A stretch of DNA of 64,000 nucleotides from Arcuatula senhousia. Lineage: Eukaryota; Mollusca; Bivalvia; Mytilida; Mytilidae. The stretch spans positions 17,047,184-17,111,183 of the forward strand of contig OZ020303.1 in the NCBI GenBank assembly GCA_963971305.1. Direction: 5' to 3'. The translations under genes were made by a program, and so were the position numbers. The notes below the pieces were generated by a model. That model was not told the DNA's origin, did no database searches, and saw only the letters and a program-made list of their open reading frames with translations. This document shows, piece after piece, positions 1 through 9,544 of this stretch (the first letter of the stretch is position 1; the number at the start of each line of letters is the position of its first letter).

Positions 1-1
1 G

Positions 2-592
2 CACAGACCATGGGATATGGTGTCTCTGACATCTTCACCAATATTGGTCCTGACCTCCTATTTTTCAGACGATTTGCAATATGTTGACTTAAAGAAGCAA
101 AAAGTATTAAAATCAATCAAAGTTAAAGATTCGAATCAGTGTGGTATTTCTCTGTTAAGAGATCAAATATGTGTAGGGAGCAAAGGTCAAATATCCATTC
201 TTAATTTTGACGGACATATAGAAAGAATAATAGATATAGATTTAGTGGCCAAAGATCTCAAACCGGTTTACATTGCTACAGACAGGGCTGATAACTTTTA
301 CTTCACAAACAATAAACGTTTTTATTGCATAAATGAAAAGGGAGGGCTAGTATTCTCAAAAACACTTTCTGGCCATGATAGTTTTATGAAGGTTAGCCTT
401 GATAACTATAGAAATGTGTATGTCCTGACTCCTAACATTGGGTTACAAAGATTTAGAAATGACGGCACTCTGATTGACATTCTATTGAAGAACCGAGCAG
501 ATCAAACTGCCTTCTGTTTCAGCTCATCTTGTAGAAAGCTTTACTTAGCATGGAAGCGGGGCACAAATGTTTCTGTGTATAAGAGAGATTAA
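2..592 (+). CDS. TRIM-like protein, C-terminal propeller part (5' end outside window)
   Basis: The open frame runs from the window edge to a TAA at 590-592, about 196 residues. It aligns along its whole length with the last 196 residues of the complete gene at 9545-11044. Shared landmarks are HRPWDMVSLTS at the start, DRADNFYFT, NKRFYCIN, DSFMKV, NVYVLTPNIGLQRF, and an identical C-terminus GTNVSVYKRD. This is the blade-repeat (NHL-like beta-propeller) end of a B-box/coiled-coil protein, a family greatly expanded in bivalves and usually cytoplasmic. The ATG at 17 is internal, because homology continues to its left, so the true start lies before the window. No frame break is visible. It belongs to the left copy of a segmental duplication. 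Confidence 0.8.
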   Translation, partial: HRPWDMVSLTSSPILVLTSYFSDDLQYVDLKKQKVLKSIKVKDSNQCGISLLRDQICVGSKGQISILNFDGHIERIIDIDLVAKDLKPVYIATDRADNFYFTNNKRFYCINEKGGLVFSKTLSGHDSFMKVSLDNYRNVYVLTPNIGLQRFRNDGTLIDILLKNRADQTAFCFSSSCRKLYLAWKRGTNVSVYKRD

Positions 593-820
593 TTCAAGAC
601 AAAAAACACATTGAGAACATTATATTAAACAAAATTTATTTCATTGAACGGGTTCTTTTGTTTTTGTTGATATTCAATAACTCGAAATTGAGTGATTTTA
701 AATGATCGTTTTGCAGATTTTTAAGATTTACATTAAAGTCTTTCTACGATATGTAAACTAGACATGCTGATTGGGTTTTAATAGTCCTGACTATAGGCTA
801 GAAGCCTCTGCAGCGACTAT

Positions 821-1057
821 TTAGACTCGTCCAGTCCATGACACACCACAGCAAGTGTTAAATGCTCTAGAGTATCCTTTGTTGTCGCTGGAACAGGGTC
901 CGTCTTGAATCACGGGGAAGTACTGGTCGGAAATCTCAAGACTGTAAAGATAGACGAATAGGTTGCTGCCAATATACAAAAGAAACCCACATAGAGACCA
1001 AAACAGAAACAAAAATCGTAAAACCATAAGCTTTGTTTTGTTTTCTATCTTGGACAT
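821..1057 (-). CDS. Small membrane-anchored ORF, unrecognised (78 aa)
   Basis: An antisense ORF in the 3' flank of the left TRIM-like copy. A basic N-terminus (MSKIENKTK) is followed by a hydrophobic stretch at about residues 12-37, then a polar tail with three cysteines (GPCSSDNKG, FNTCCGVSW). This would fit a single-pass membrane or signal-anchored peptide. The sister copy at 11285-11505 keeps the tail almost unchanged but has lost its ATG (to ATA) and carries a 14-bp deletion. I do not recognise the family. It could be a real small gene, the last exon of a larger antisense gene, or chance. Confidence 0.35.
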   Translation of the reverse strand: MSKIENKTKLMVLRFLFLFWSLCGFLLYIGSNLFVYLYSLEISDQYFPVIQDGPCSSDNKGYSRAFNTCCGVSWTGRV

Positions 1058-2030
1058 TTTATCATCCCCTTTTTGATAGTTATTATAGAAATAAGCTGCA
1101 TTCTATGTTAGGAAATGTTTCTCGTATTATTGTATAGAAGATTTTACGTTTATTTTGAGACACAAAGTATCAAATTTAAAGCTAAAGTAAAACTGTGGAC
1201 TTGGTTATGCTGTGGTTCATATCTGAAAACCAAAAGTATTGGAAAAAGGTACCTTTACCCACCTTAAAAAAATTAATTAATACAATCGCAAATCAAGTGG
1301 AGTACAAAGAACAAAAACTATTTTAAATTAAGACAATCGGAAAATGTTAAAATATTTCATTTGTTCGTGTGTTTGTGCTTGTAATTACCACGGTACCGTT
1401 TGTTCCAATACCAGCGGTTATTGAACCATAGAATTACAAAATGTGTAGAACAAGCTGGTTATGCTGTATACGAATATATAAAGGGTAACCCCGTCATGTG
1501 CAGCGTTTAGATAAAATCATTGCAAACACAAAATCAAATTCAAATTGCCACAAGGACATTAAAAACTAATAAATATAATTGAGTACGCTTTATTTCAAGT
1601 TAAGGAGAGAACAAAGTTGGACAACAAACTTTAGAGATGACAAACACTGGTGTCTATCCCGGTGGAATACTGGTAGAATGGTAGAAGTGATCCAGAACCT
1701 GAAACAAAGTAAAGTGGTATCAGATTCTTGTCATGTTGTAAATAATTTCATGAATTAATTTCTGATTTGATCAGAGTAAATCTATTCCAATTTAGTACGT
1801 CATGCACATAAAATGTTGAGAGAAGAACTTTGTCGTTTAGATTTAAAAAGTACAACAATCAATGAATTTTGCTTGCCTGCCGAACGTTTCGTCTATAATA
1901 CGCTATATCCAAACGATTTAAAATGCTAACAACTATACGAATACGAAGAGTATATATAGAACAATAAAACCAAAATCAACGGCACGGCAAAATTGTTTGG
2001 AATCAACATCTTGGTCTCAAATAGATTGCA

Positions 2031-2083
2031 AAAATTAATTAACACAATCGCAAATCAAGTAGAGTACAAAGAACAAAAACTAT
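2031..2083 (+). repeat. Templated short insertion
   Basis: About 50 bp (AATTAACACAATCGCAAATC onward) are present here but absent at the matching point of the sister copy (12483-12505). The same sequence occurs at 1270-1320 and at 11724-11771. It carries AACACAATCG as at 11731, not AATACAATCG as at 1280, so the sister copy is the closer match to the donor. Confidence 0.6.
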
Positions 2084-2179
2084 ATATAAATCTTACATAA
2101 TAGTTCTTTTACGTGTGTGCGATTTGTTTAGGAATATAAACGGGAAAATCTAGGTTATTTTACAGTTTTAAAACTACTT

Positions 2180-2338
2180 AAGAATTAACTGTAATTAATT
2201 TTTGGTTTATTGAACCATAAACTGAATTTTTCATGGTGCACATTGAATAATCCGCGAAGCGGATTATGTTGAATGTGCACCATGAAAAATTTCAGTTTAT
2301 GGTTCTATAAACCAAAAATTTATTACAGTTAATTCTTA
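2180..2338. repeat. Near-perfect palindrome (foldback/MITE)
   Basis: Two arms of about 75-78 bp pair around the centre TCCGCGAAGCGGA at 2251-2263. The left arm starts AAGAATTAACTG and the right arm ends CAGTTAATTCTT. Both contain CATGGTGCACATT or its complement. Only a few mismatches and one small gap separate the arms. It sits exactly at the edge of the duplicated block. A decayed half-copy lies at 61169-61232. Confidence 0.85.
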
Positions 2339-2389
2339 TAAATAAATTTTATAGTACATTCCGCGTAAAAAAATATTAAAATTATATAA

Positions 2390-2727
2390 AACTTTTGTAG
2401 AGCTAAATGAGCTGATCATTTAAGCAAGCAACAGCTTTTCTCTATCAGCAATAGTTTTCATTCTTTAGGCCAAAAACACTGTTTTTCGCCTTTAAGGGGC
2501 TGTAACCCCAATAAGGGGTCATCTGACAACTTCGAGCCTATGGAGACTTTTGTAGAGCTAAATGAGCTGAACATTTGAGCAAGCAACAGCTTTTTTCTAT
2601 CTGCAATAGTTTTCATTCTATAGGGCAAAAACATGAAAAAAAGCTATTTTTGACCTTTAAAGGGCTATAACCCCTATAAGGATTCATCTGACAATTTCGA
2701 CCCAATGGAGACTTTTGTAGAGCTTTT
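2390..2727 (+). repeat. Tandem repeat, about 155 bp unit, two copies plus a stub
   Basis: Units start at about 2391 and 2548 with CTTTTGTAGAGCTAAATGAG, and a third begins at 2710 and breaks off after about 18 bp. The text after it (to about 3050) resembles widespread bivalve repeats: a GAC/GACGAC-rich tract at 2964-3010 followed by CCAAGTGATTGCAATAGGTC. No gene is visible from 2728 to 3497. The antisense ORF across it has repeat-derived composition. Confidence 0.7.
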
Positions 2728-3497
2728 GATTCTGAAGGGCCTAAGATGTTTCGGATTTGTCCTATCTACTATACTTTTTCAGTTATAGGCTTATATATGC
2801 AATTTTACCCTATGTTCTATTTTTAGTAACGGCGGCCATGTTTTTTGACGGATCAAAAGTCCCCACGCAAGTTTTGTGCAGGATACCCTAAAGTACCACC
2901 AGACAAAATTTGGTTTGAATCTGTTCAGTAGTTTCAGAGGAAAAGAAGTTTAAAAAAATTGTTAACAGAGGACAGACGACGACGACGAAGACGACGATGA
3001 CGACGGACGCCAAGTGATTGCAATAGGTCCAGGTGAGCTAACAATTTTAGCGGAAAAAAGAGCCGAAGTCGGTTAGGTTTATTTGGTCTTAAAAGAAAGG
3101 GCTGTTTTCGGGCTTTCATTTCATACATGTTCCGTTTCACCTGAACCGAAAGCTCGATTACTGGCAACGTTAAAAAAAAAGGACAAAACCCCGATTTTTG
3201 CATAGTTTTATCCCCAAAATTTTGACATATGTTTAGAGTTGCTAGGGGCAACGAGTACAACAAAGAAACCAAATACGGCACTGAACACGACTCAACATGC
3301 CCAGAGTTCGGAACACCACCTAGTTTGAAATGCAAATAGCAGTTTAAGCGATTACAAGAACCCGGAACAAAATAGTCAACGCCAAGCACATGCAAAATGA
3401 GCCAAATCAATTAATTATGGAGTACTACCTTAGCATGGTATACAACAATTGACTGAAACTCAAAAATAAACACATGAAGTTTGGCTTTTTTTAAACA

Positions 3498-3626
3498 GAC
3501 AGGGAACTGTTTAACCACTTATTAACGGACAGGGTACTGTTTAACCACTTATTAACGGACAGGGTACTGCTTATCCGAAGAGCATTGATTATCAACTCAT
3601 TAACGGACGGTGTACCGCTTATCCTC
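3498..3626 (+). repeat. 30-bp minisatellite
   Basis: Unit GACAGGGAACTGTTTAACCA plus CTTATTAACG. About 2.6 contiguous copies run from 3498 to 3575, followed by a diverged partial unit (TTAACGGACGGTGTACCGCT) at 3599-3620. Confidence 0.7.
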
Positions 3627-3714
3627 CTTAAATGTACCAATTGAAAATATATTGGAATAAATCACTTTAAATCGAAAAAAAAAATTACAAAGTTTGTCCT
3701 ATGTTGACTTGTGG

Positions 3715-3860
3715 TCTCTGTGGTTGTCAGTAATTGCCCCTAGTTAGATCAAAATGAAAGAAGAAGGCGCTATAAAACCTAGTTTGATCCACCGCTTCAT
3801 TTAAATTCCTGTACCAAGTTCGGACCGTTGTGATCTTCAATTTCTTCGGTGCTTCTTTTT
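3715..3860 (+). mobile_element. Decayed PLE 3' untranslated remnant
   Basis: The sequence GGCGCTATAAAACCTAGTTT followed by a CTGTACCAAGTTCGGACC block matches, with divergence, the 3' tail of the PLE copies at 17565-17650 and 8355-8430 (GGCGCCATAAAACCTGGTTT, CTGTACCAAGTCAGGACC). No coding part remains. Confidence 0.5.
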
Positions 3861-4297
3861 ATTTTGTTTTGTATTTTCCTGAATATTTGATTGATCTTCC
3901 CATGCATTTGGGTAAATTCGGTTTACCTTTTTTACCAATTATATAAATTATATTTCGATACGATAATTTTATAACCGAATATTGAACATAATAGAAACTG
4001 TGTGTAACGGGGATGAAATAATCTTAGTGATGATCTCCCTTGAATCAGAGACTTTTGTGATGTATCAACGTTTCCGTGGAATACAACCAACAGGAATGAT
4101 TGTAAAGACATTTGAACATTATATTTCTTTAATTCGAGGATAAATACCAGCCAAGAAGATAGTGAATGTGATGGACTTTTGCCGTATTTTTGGAACTTAC
4201 ATACCACGGAAAAATCTACTTATGAACTATTGAATTGTTAAATTTGTGATTTGTACTGGGTTCGAATTGAACCATGGGATAACTAATCCCGATCTTT

Positions 4298-5455
4298 ATC
4301 ACCGAATATGCCACCCAAATTCTTGTCGTATTATCATTAATTCGTCAACATGTCACCCAAATCTCAAGAATGGTTGAAATGACAGACTCGCTTGAAACAG
4401 GCAGAACGTCAACACTGACTGGAGATGTGTTCACGATCTTACACATCCTGGAAGACCAAGCCGCTGATTGGACTTTATCCGCACGGCAAGGCTCGTACCG
4501 GCTGGTAGTACAGTGGCGCTCTGGAAAGGTGAACCAGACGAATGGTGGGATGACACGTGGTAAAAGACGACACACATCCAAGGCTAGGGCGGAAAGGAAT
4601 AACCGTCGCCTGAAGGCCTTCTTAGACAAGAAACGACAGCATACAGAGACAGGAGTTACCGCTCTACAACAGAATTTGGCGGAAGAACAGGAACAGACAA
4701 CTGTGACCAATGATGAAGAGATGACTGAAACTCCAGTTAACTCTGACACTGGTACAGATGATTCTGACACCGCTTCATCAGCAAGTGATGGTTCAGAAGA
4801 GGACAGTCCGTCAGAACCAGTCACTAAGAAAGAACAGACTGACACTCAGACGTCGGCCTTACCAATGCCTCAAGACACCGCTGGAAAAACTGAGGACAAC
4901 CCCGGTGAAGCCAGAATGGAAGTTCAACATAATGATACGTCTGGGTATTCAACAGTAAAGAGAAAGAAGAGAAGACAAATAACCAGAATACGAAAAGTTA
5001 CACTCGATCTGCCACAAAACACCTACATTTTTGAAGAGAAAGACAATGAGAGCTTTGTGCTAGTAAACGCCATCAACCTGAAACCGTTCAAAGAAATACA
5101 AAAAAAAGATCAAGGAGAACTTTACAGCATGGTCAAACGTAGTCATGACCATTGGTTTGACATAAGGAGCAGAACCAACTTTGTTTACACCAAACAGAGA
5201 GAGCAAGATGTTATGAACATAGCAAAGGAACACCACTTGCAACTAGATGAAGTTGAGCAAACACCAATGACATTTGGAAGACTAAGCACAGATCTACAAC
5301 AATGGTGAGGACAGAAGACAAAAGACAGAAGTTTAACTTTAAAATTAATAAAGGGCGAGATAAGCCCCAGTCCAAAACCCCTTAATTGTTTTTGTTATGT
5401 AATTTAAAGCCCCCTACCCGAAATACCTTGAGAAAAAAAAAAAAAAAAAAAAAAA
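4298..5455 (+). mobile_element. Poly(A)-tailed retroposed unit inside the 5' LTR
   Basis: The insert is bounded by identical 14-bp direct repeats TAATCCCGATCTTT (4284-4297 and 5456-5469) and ends in an A-tract of about 23 bases at 5433-5455. Removing it and one repeat restores an LTR of the exact expected length. This is the signature of LINE-type target-primed insertion of a polyadenylated transcript. It carries about 72 bp of leader, the ORF at 4370-5308, and about 120 bp of trailer with an AATAAA at about 5346. Confidence 0.88.
4370..5308 (+). CDS. Intact ORF of a retroposed transcript, unrecognised (312 aa)
   Basis: One uninterrupted frame from ATG at 4370 to TGA at 5306-5308. The N-terminal third has a strongly basic patch (RGKRRHTSKARAERNNRRLK, about residues 63-82). 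The middle, about residues 105-155, is acidic and low in complexity (DDSDTASSASDGSEEDSPSE). A second basic cluster KRKKRRQITRIRK lies near residue 198, and the C-terminal third looks globular (FVLVNAINLKPF, HDHWFDIRSRTNFVYT). No zinc knuckle, RT or endonuclease motif is visible. The basic/acidic organisation would suit a nucleic-acid-binding or nuclear protein, or ORF1 of a LINE-like element. It may be a recent processed copy of a host gene or a single-ORF mobile unit. Function unknown. ATGs at 4309 and 4350 lie upstream in the leader. Confidence 0.7.
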   Translation: MVEMTDSLETGRTSTLTGDVFTILHILEDQAADWTLSARQGSYRLVVQWRSGKVNQTNGGMTRGKRRHTSKARAERNNRRLKAFLDKKRQHTETGVTALQQNLAEEQEQTTVTNDEEMTETPVNSDTGTDDSDTASSASDGSEEDSPSEPVTKKEQTDTQTSALPMPQDTAGKTEDNPGEARMEVQHNDTSGYSTVKRKKRRQITRIRKVTLDLPQNTYIFEEKDNESFVLVNAINLKPFKEIQKKDQGELYSMVKRSHDHWFDIRSRTNFVYTKQREQDVMNIAKEHHLQLDEVEQTPMTFGRLSTDLQQW

Positions 5456-6735
5456 TAATCCCGATCTTTTGGCCTTCAACGGGTGTCAGATTTTCTCGAA
5501 AGTTATCGAGTGGCATGGCATTCTTTGATTTTAAATTATGAATTTTGGCTACATTGTTAAATTAACAATATGTAATAGTTTTTGTCTTTTCATAATAAAA
5601 TATCTGAACATCTATGGAGTATTTCCTACTGCCTAAGCCCAATCCCTGTGGACGAACCGTACACGACAGTTCGCCGGACACGAGGGGACGATGTAGCACA
5701 CCTGGTGTGGCGCATCCGACCCTCCTGTTACATTTTTGGTGGCCATTGTGGGGATTGAGATGAAACTTGGTAGTTTGGTAGTACTCCAAGATGTGAAGCA
5801 ACATGGTGAACCTGTGCACAGGCATCAAATTTTGGCAATCTATATTTTTCAGATTTGATAGCGCTTTGTATTCTTATGTGATCACATGTATATATGTTAG
5901 TATTTTATGTATGTTATATTTGGTGTTCAGATTCTATAACTGTATTTTTGATTACCGGGGGTAAGTCGAATTATCAGAGATTTCCATTTTAATACTTTCA
6001 TTAAGAATAGATTTTTCAGAATAATCATTATTTTTATTGTGAAATGATCATTGAGCAGTAAGTTATAGAAGAAACTCATTTTTGAATAGGAATTTTCATA
6101 TTGCATACACATTGTATATTGGTTAAATGCATTTTTGCATCATCATTTAGCAGTTATTTTACTATGGTACAAGTGCGGTACACAAGATGTGGTCATTCTC
6201 ATATGGTTGATGAGAATGGGTATAGTTGCTAGAGGTTAGAAGATACTTCCGAAAAGATTAGTAGGGCTATCTTATCTAGACAACGTACTATGTTGTAGTA
6301 AGAGACTAAGGGTGTCTCATTATCTATGTGGATTGTAACATTGTACATTAAATCTTATGAGATATTTGCATAGTTCAGCTTTTTAAGTTAATAGGAGTTG
6401 AGAATATTAGTATCGCTGCCTACTGGCTATGTCAAATAGCTTACATTTGTTTATATCAAACTACAGTTTGAGCTTTATGTAAATGCTCTATTCATTATGA
6501 CCAAATGCTTAATGTATGTTTAGTCTGCTTTCTGCTTCCAGCACTGTTGCTGAGTTCTAACTAACACTGATAAGGTTGAAAAAGCCTTTGCTTTTGTGTT
6601 ACATGTATGTATGGCTGATGTTAGTTTCCAGTCTAAAAACTGATGATATGGTCATTGACAATAAAGATGATGCTCAAAGATTATTTCATTGAGGACTTCA
6701 TAGATGCTTCACTTCATTCGGCAAATTCAGTCTTA

Positions 6736-6747
6736 AGAGGGGAGGAA
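6736..6747 (+). promoter_or_regulatory. Polypurine tract of LTR element
   Basis: GAGGGGAGGAA-type purine run directly before the 3' LTR TGTAACGG. This is the expected plus-strand priming site of LTR reverse transcription and fixes the LTR edge. Confidence 0.75.
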
Positions 6748-7702
6748 TGTAACGGGGATGAAATAATCTTAGTGATGATCTCCCTTGAATCAGAGACTTT
6801 TGTGATGTATCAACGTTTCCGTGGAATACAACCAACAGGAATGATTGTAAAGACATTTGAACATTATATTTCTTTAATTCGAGGATAAATACCAGCCAAG
6901 AAGATAGTGAATGTGATGGACTTTTGCCGTATTTTTGGAACTTACATACCACGGAAAAATCTACTTATGAACTATTGAATTGTTAAATTTGTGATTTGTA
7001 CTGGGTTCGAATTGAACCATGGGATAACTAATCCCGATCTTTTGGCCTTCAACGGGTGTCAGATTTTCTCGAAAGTTATCGAGTGGCATGGCATTCTTTG
7101 ATTTTAAATTATGAATTTTGGCTACATTGTTAAATTAACAATATGTAATAGTTTTTGTCTTTTCATAATAAAATATCTGAACATCTATGGAGTATTTCCT
7201 ACTGCCTAAGCTCAATCCCTGTGGACGAACCGTACACGACAGTTCGCCGGACACGAGGGGACGATGTAGCACACCTGGTGTGGCGCATCCGACCCTCCTG
7301 TTACATGTGTAACTTTTTTGACCGGACCAAATATATCCCATTAAAATAGCATATAAAACATACTTTACATGAACTCTAGGTTGTTCATGTCTTGTTCATG
7401 GCTTCACCGGGTGAGTTTTCAATGGTGGGTTAAATTTTTGCGAAAATTAGTTGCAAATGAACAAAGTAACATATAGAAGCAAAATTCATGTAGGTACCAA
7501 CAATATCATTTTTTTCACTTACGACAGAATATCACGAATTATAAAACCCTCAAGAAATATATAATAATTGACACTATACCCATATGTCCTTTCTCTGAAT
7601 CTAATTAGCTAGTGTCAAAAAAATAAAGAACTTATAGCTAGATGTTTGAATTTATTCAACAATTAGTAGATCTACAGTCAGGCGTTGGAACAGTCGTTAC
7701 AT

Positions 7703-8023
7703 TTAGTATGCAATGGCAAAAATAGTACTCTGAGATAATGCAAATCTATATAAGAACTGCAATTTCTGATTAACATGTAATAAATCGATGAAGATCTTAT
7801 ATTTTTTTTTGAATTCATCACACAACCGGTATCTTCCCAACGGCATTGTGTCATTTAAAACATTTAAATTTTCATTGCCGTAGAACCATGAATACCTTTT
7901 ATTATTTAGATATGCAGATTTATCCAACCAGAACAAACACCACTTATAATACACATGAGAGTTTTTATCCTCAGGCAACACGGAAGTCCACCAAGGAGAT
8001 AAAGTAAGAATCCTTTTGCGCAG
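7703..8023 (-). CDS. Orphan ORF fragment, unrecognised (about 106 aa)
   Basis: An open minus-strand stretch between an in-frame TAA at 8024-8026 and a TAA at 7703-7705. No ATG lies near its upstream limit. The sequence reads like real protein, rich in W, Y, F and G (TLSPWWTSVLPEDKN, YYKWCLFWLDKSAYL, YSWFYGNENLNVLN, PLGRYRLCDEF), unlike the repeat-derived ORFs around it. I do not recognise the family. It may be one exon or a broken piece of a gene brought in by the repeats. No convincing splice acceptor was found at its left end. Confidence 0.3.
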   Translation of the reverse strand: MRKRILTLSPWWTSVLPEDKNSHVYYKWCLFWLDKSAYLNNKRYSWFYGNENLNVLNDTMPLGRYRLCDEFKKKYKIFIDLLHVNQKLQFLYRFALSQSTIFAIAY

Positions 8024-8256
8024 TTATATTAGCTAGGTATGTATAAGACTTATTGCTTGGTATTGCTGGTCTATATCAGATAAATTGGTTTTCTGTATTA
8101 GTTTTCAGTAGTTATGCTACTTCTTTTTTATGCTAGATCTTATTCTTAGGTTGTGAAATTTTTCAACAGTTTTAGATAAGGATATATCGTACGCGTGTGT
8201 TGCCTAATTGTTACTTCACGAACACAAAGTGTAACATAAAATAGTGTCCGCTGTGA

Positions 8257-9046
8257 ATAAAGGTAATAACAAAACTACCGAACTTGAATGATCAATCTCA
8301 TAGTCCAGAGAAAATGACAAAAACGAATCAGTCATACCGGAGAACTGGTGGATCGCAATGGTCCTGACTTGGTACAGGCATTTCAAACGAAATGGTGGGT
8401 TAAACCAGGTTTTATGGCGCCAAACCTCCCTCTTCCATTGCGATCTTAGGATCCGGTAATGACCATAGAACACAACATAGTTGTGAGACACAATAGGGAT
8501 ATTGAGGTGATCATCTCAGTACAGCACACCAGTCAAACACTAATTAAAACAATTAACTATCATATCTTTTAACTCAATTTTGAACTTTTCTACTAGTGGC
8601 TGATAACGAAGAAAGAATTTTTTTAGGGATCGTATGAGACGTATTTTCTTATAGCCCTGCTTCAAAAGTCGGTCACGAAGAAACCGGTGTCTGATCAAAA
8701 AATCTGTGAAATGTGTGCATGCTCTGGCATATCGAATAAGTTGAGAAACATAAACACCGTATGCAGGAGAAGTAGGTATATTGCTCTGTAGATTAGGAAA
8801 ATTAATAATTCGAAAATTAAAATCGTCTCGTTTATCGTAAATTTTTGTACTGAGATGACCACCTGGGTCAAATTCGAGGTGCAAATCCAAGAAAGACGTG
8901 AAGCAATTATTGTCTTGAGTGGCATTCACTCCTATGATGAAGTCCAAGGACGGAATAAAACGCTTAAGAGATATGAAATTGTGTCCTCTAGATTTTTTTA
9001 GTGTTAAGTATTGTAGGGTGGACAAAATTTCATAGGACACTATTTT
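8257..9046 (-). mobile_element. 5'-truncated Penelope-like element, lineage 1
   Basis: The minus strand encodes the C-terminal RT segment from about 8927 down to 8540 (CFTSFLDLHLEFDP, TKIYDKRDDFNF, PAYGVYVSQLIRYARACTHF, ending near KFKIE). A 3' tail with TGGCGCCATAAAACCTGGTT (complement) runs down to about 8257. It matches 17095-17744 on the plus strand closely, but everything upstream of the CFTSF motif, including the catalytic YIDD, is missing. Sequence from 8928 to 9046 is open in frame but unrelated to the RT of the other copy. Confidence 0.8.
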
Positions 9047-9544
9047 GCTTTACAATAGCATGTGCAAATTATCTTAATCATTGATGTAGTGAAAACTCAC
9101 GGGGGTAGGGGGTAACTTCCATTATAAAGGTAGGTACATATGTGTGGCCCAAAAGGGTCTACTTTTTGAAGTATTTAAAAGATATGTGAAAAGGGTGAAA
9201 AATTCAGATGTCGCATATATGATAGGGTGTTCTTTAAAAAAAAAAACATATATCAATAGAAAAAGAGTGACTTCGTATCCACATTCTGCCTCCTTGTGAC
9301 CCTAACTGTACATGCATTTTGTAACTTTTAACATTCAAACTTTGATATTAAAAGACCACCTATAAAATATGTCAAGTTTAAGCTTATTCCGTGTACTTTT
9401 AAATGCATTAGAAATTTATGAATGTGTGTCTTTTTTAAGCAGGCGTGAAAACTCCAACTGCGGAATTCGAAAGTTAGCTCTGGTCATTTGTCAATTACTT
9501 TATTTTTCTGTACCTATCAATCTTTCAGATATTTAAAAACAGCC

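Larger units (their letters stand above)
1..2190. repeat. Left copy of segmental duplication
   Basis: This block is collinear with about 10453-12590. It covers the TRIM-like C-terminus, its 3' flank, the small antisense ORF, and about 1.1 kb of non-coding sequence (for example 1545-1735 matches 11995-12170). Differences are scattered substitutions and small indels. Homology stops at AAGAAT, exactly where the palindrome at 2180-2338 begins. Non-coding stretches at 593-820 and 1058-2180 hold nothing else I can identify. Confidence 0.85.
4003..7305 (+). mobile_element. Non-autonomous LTR retrotransposon, about 2.1 kb before nested insertion
   Basis: The 3' LTR is 6748-7305 (558 bp), TGTAACGGGG...CTCCTGTTACA. 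The 5' LTR is 4003-4297 plus 5470-5732, also exactly 558 bp once the nested insert and its target duplication are removed. Over the parts I compared the LTRs differ by about one base (AAGCCC versus AAGCTC), so the copy is young. The internal region 5733-6747 has no gag, protease or RT reading frame. A polypurine tract at 6736-6747 directly precedes the 3' LTR. Both LTRs are flanked by TGTG, a possible 4-bp target duplication. I see no convincing tRNA primer match. It must be mobilised in trans by a full-length relative. Confidence 0.85.

Noticed and set aside
3498..3626. CRISPR-like direct repeats
   Set aside because: The 30-bp units are contiguous without unique spacers and the DNA is metazoan; it is a minisatellite.
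4345..4845. Long minus-strand ORF of 166 residues
   Set aside because: It is the complement of the 312-residue ORF's acidic serine-rich region; its serine/valine-rich content is a codon shadow.
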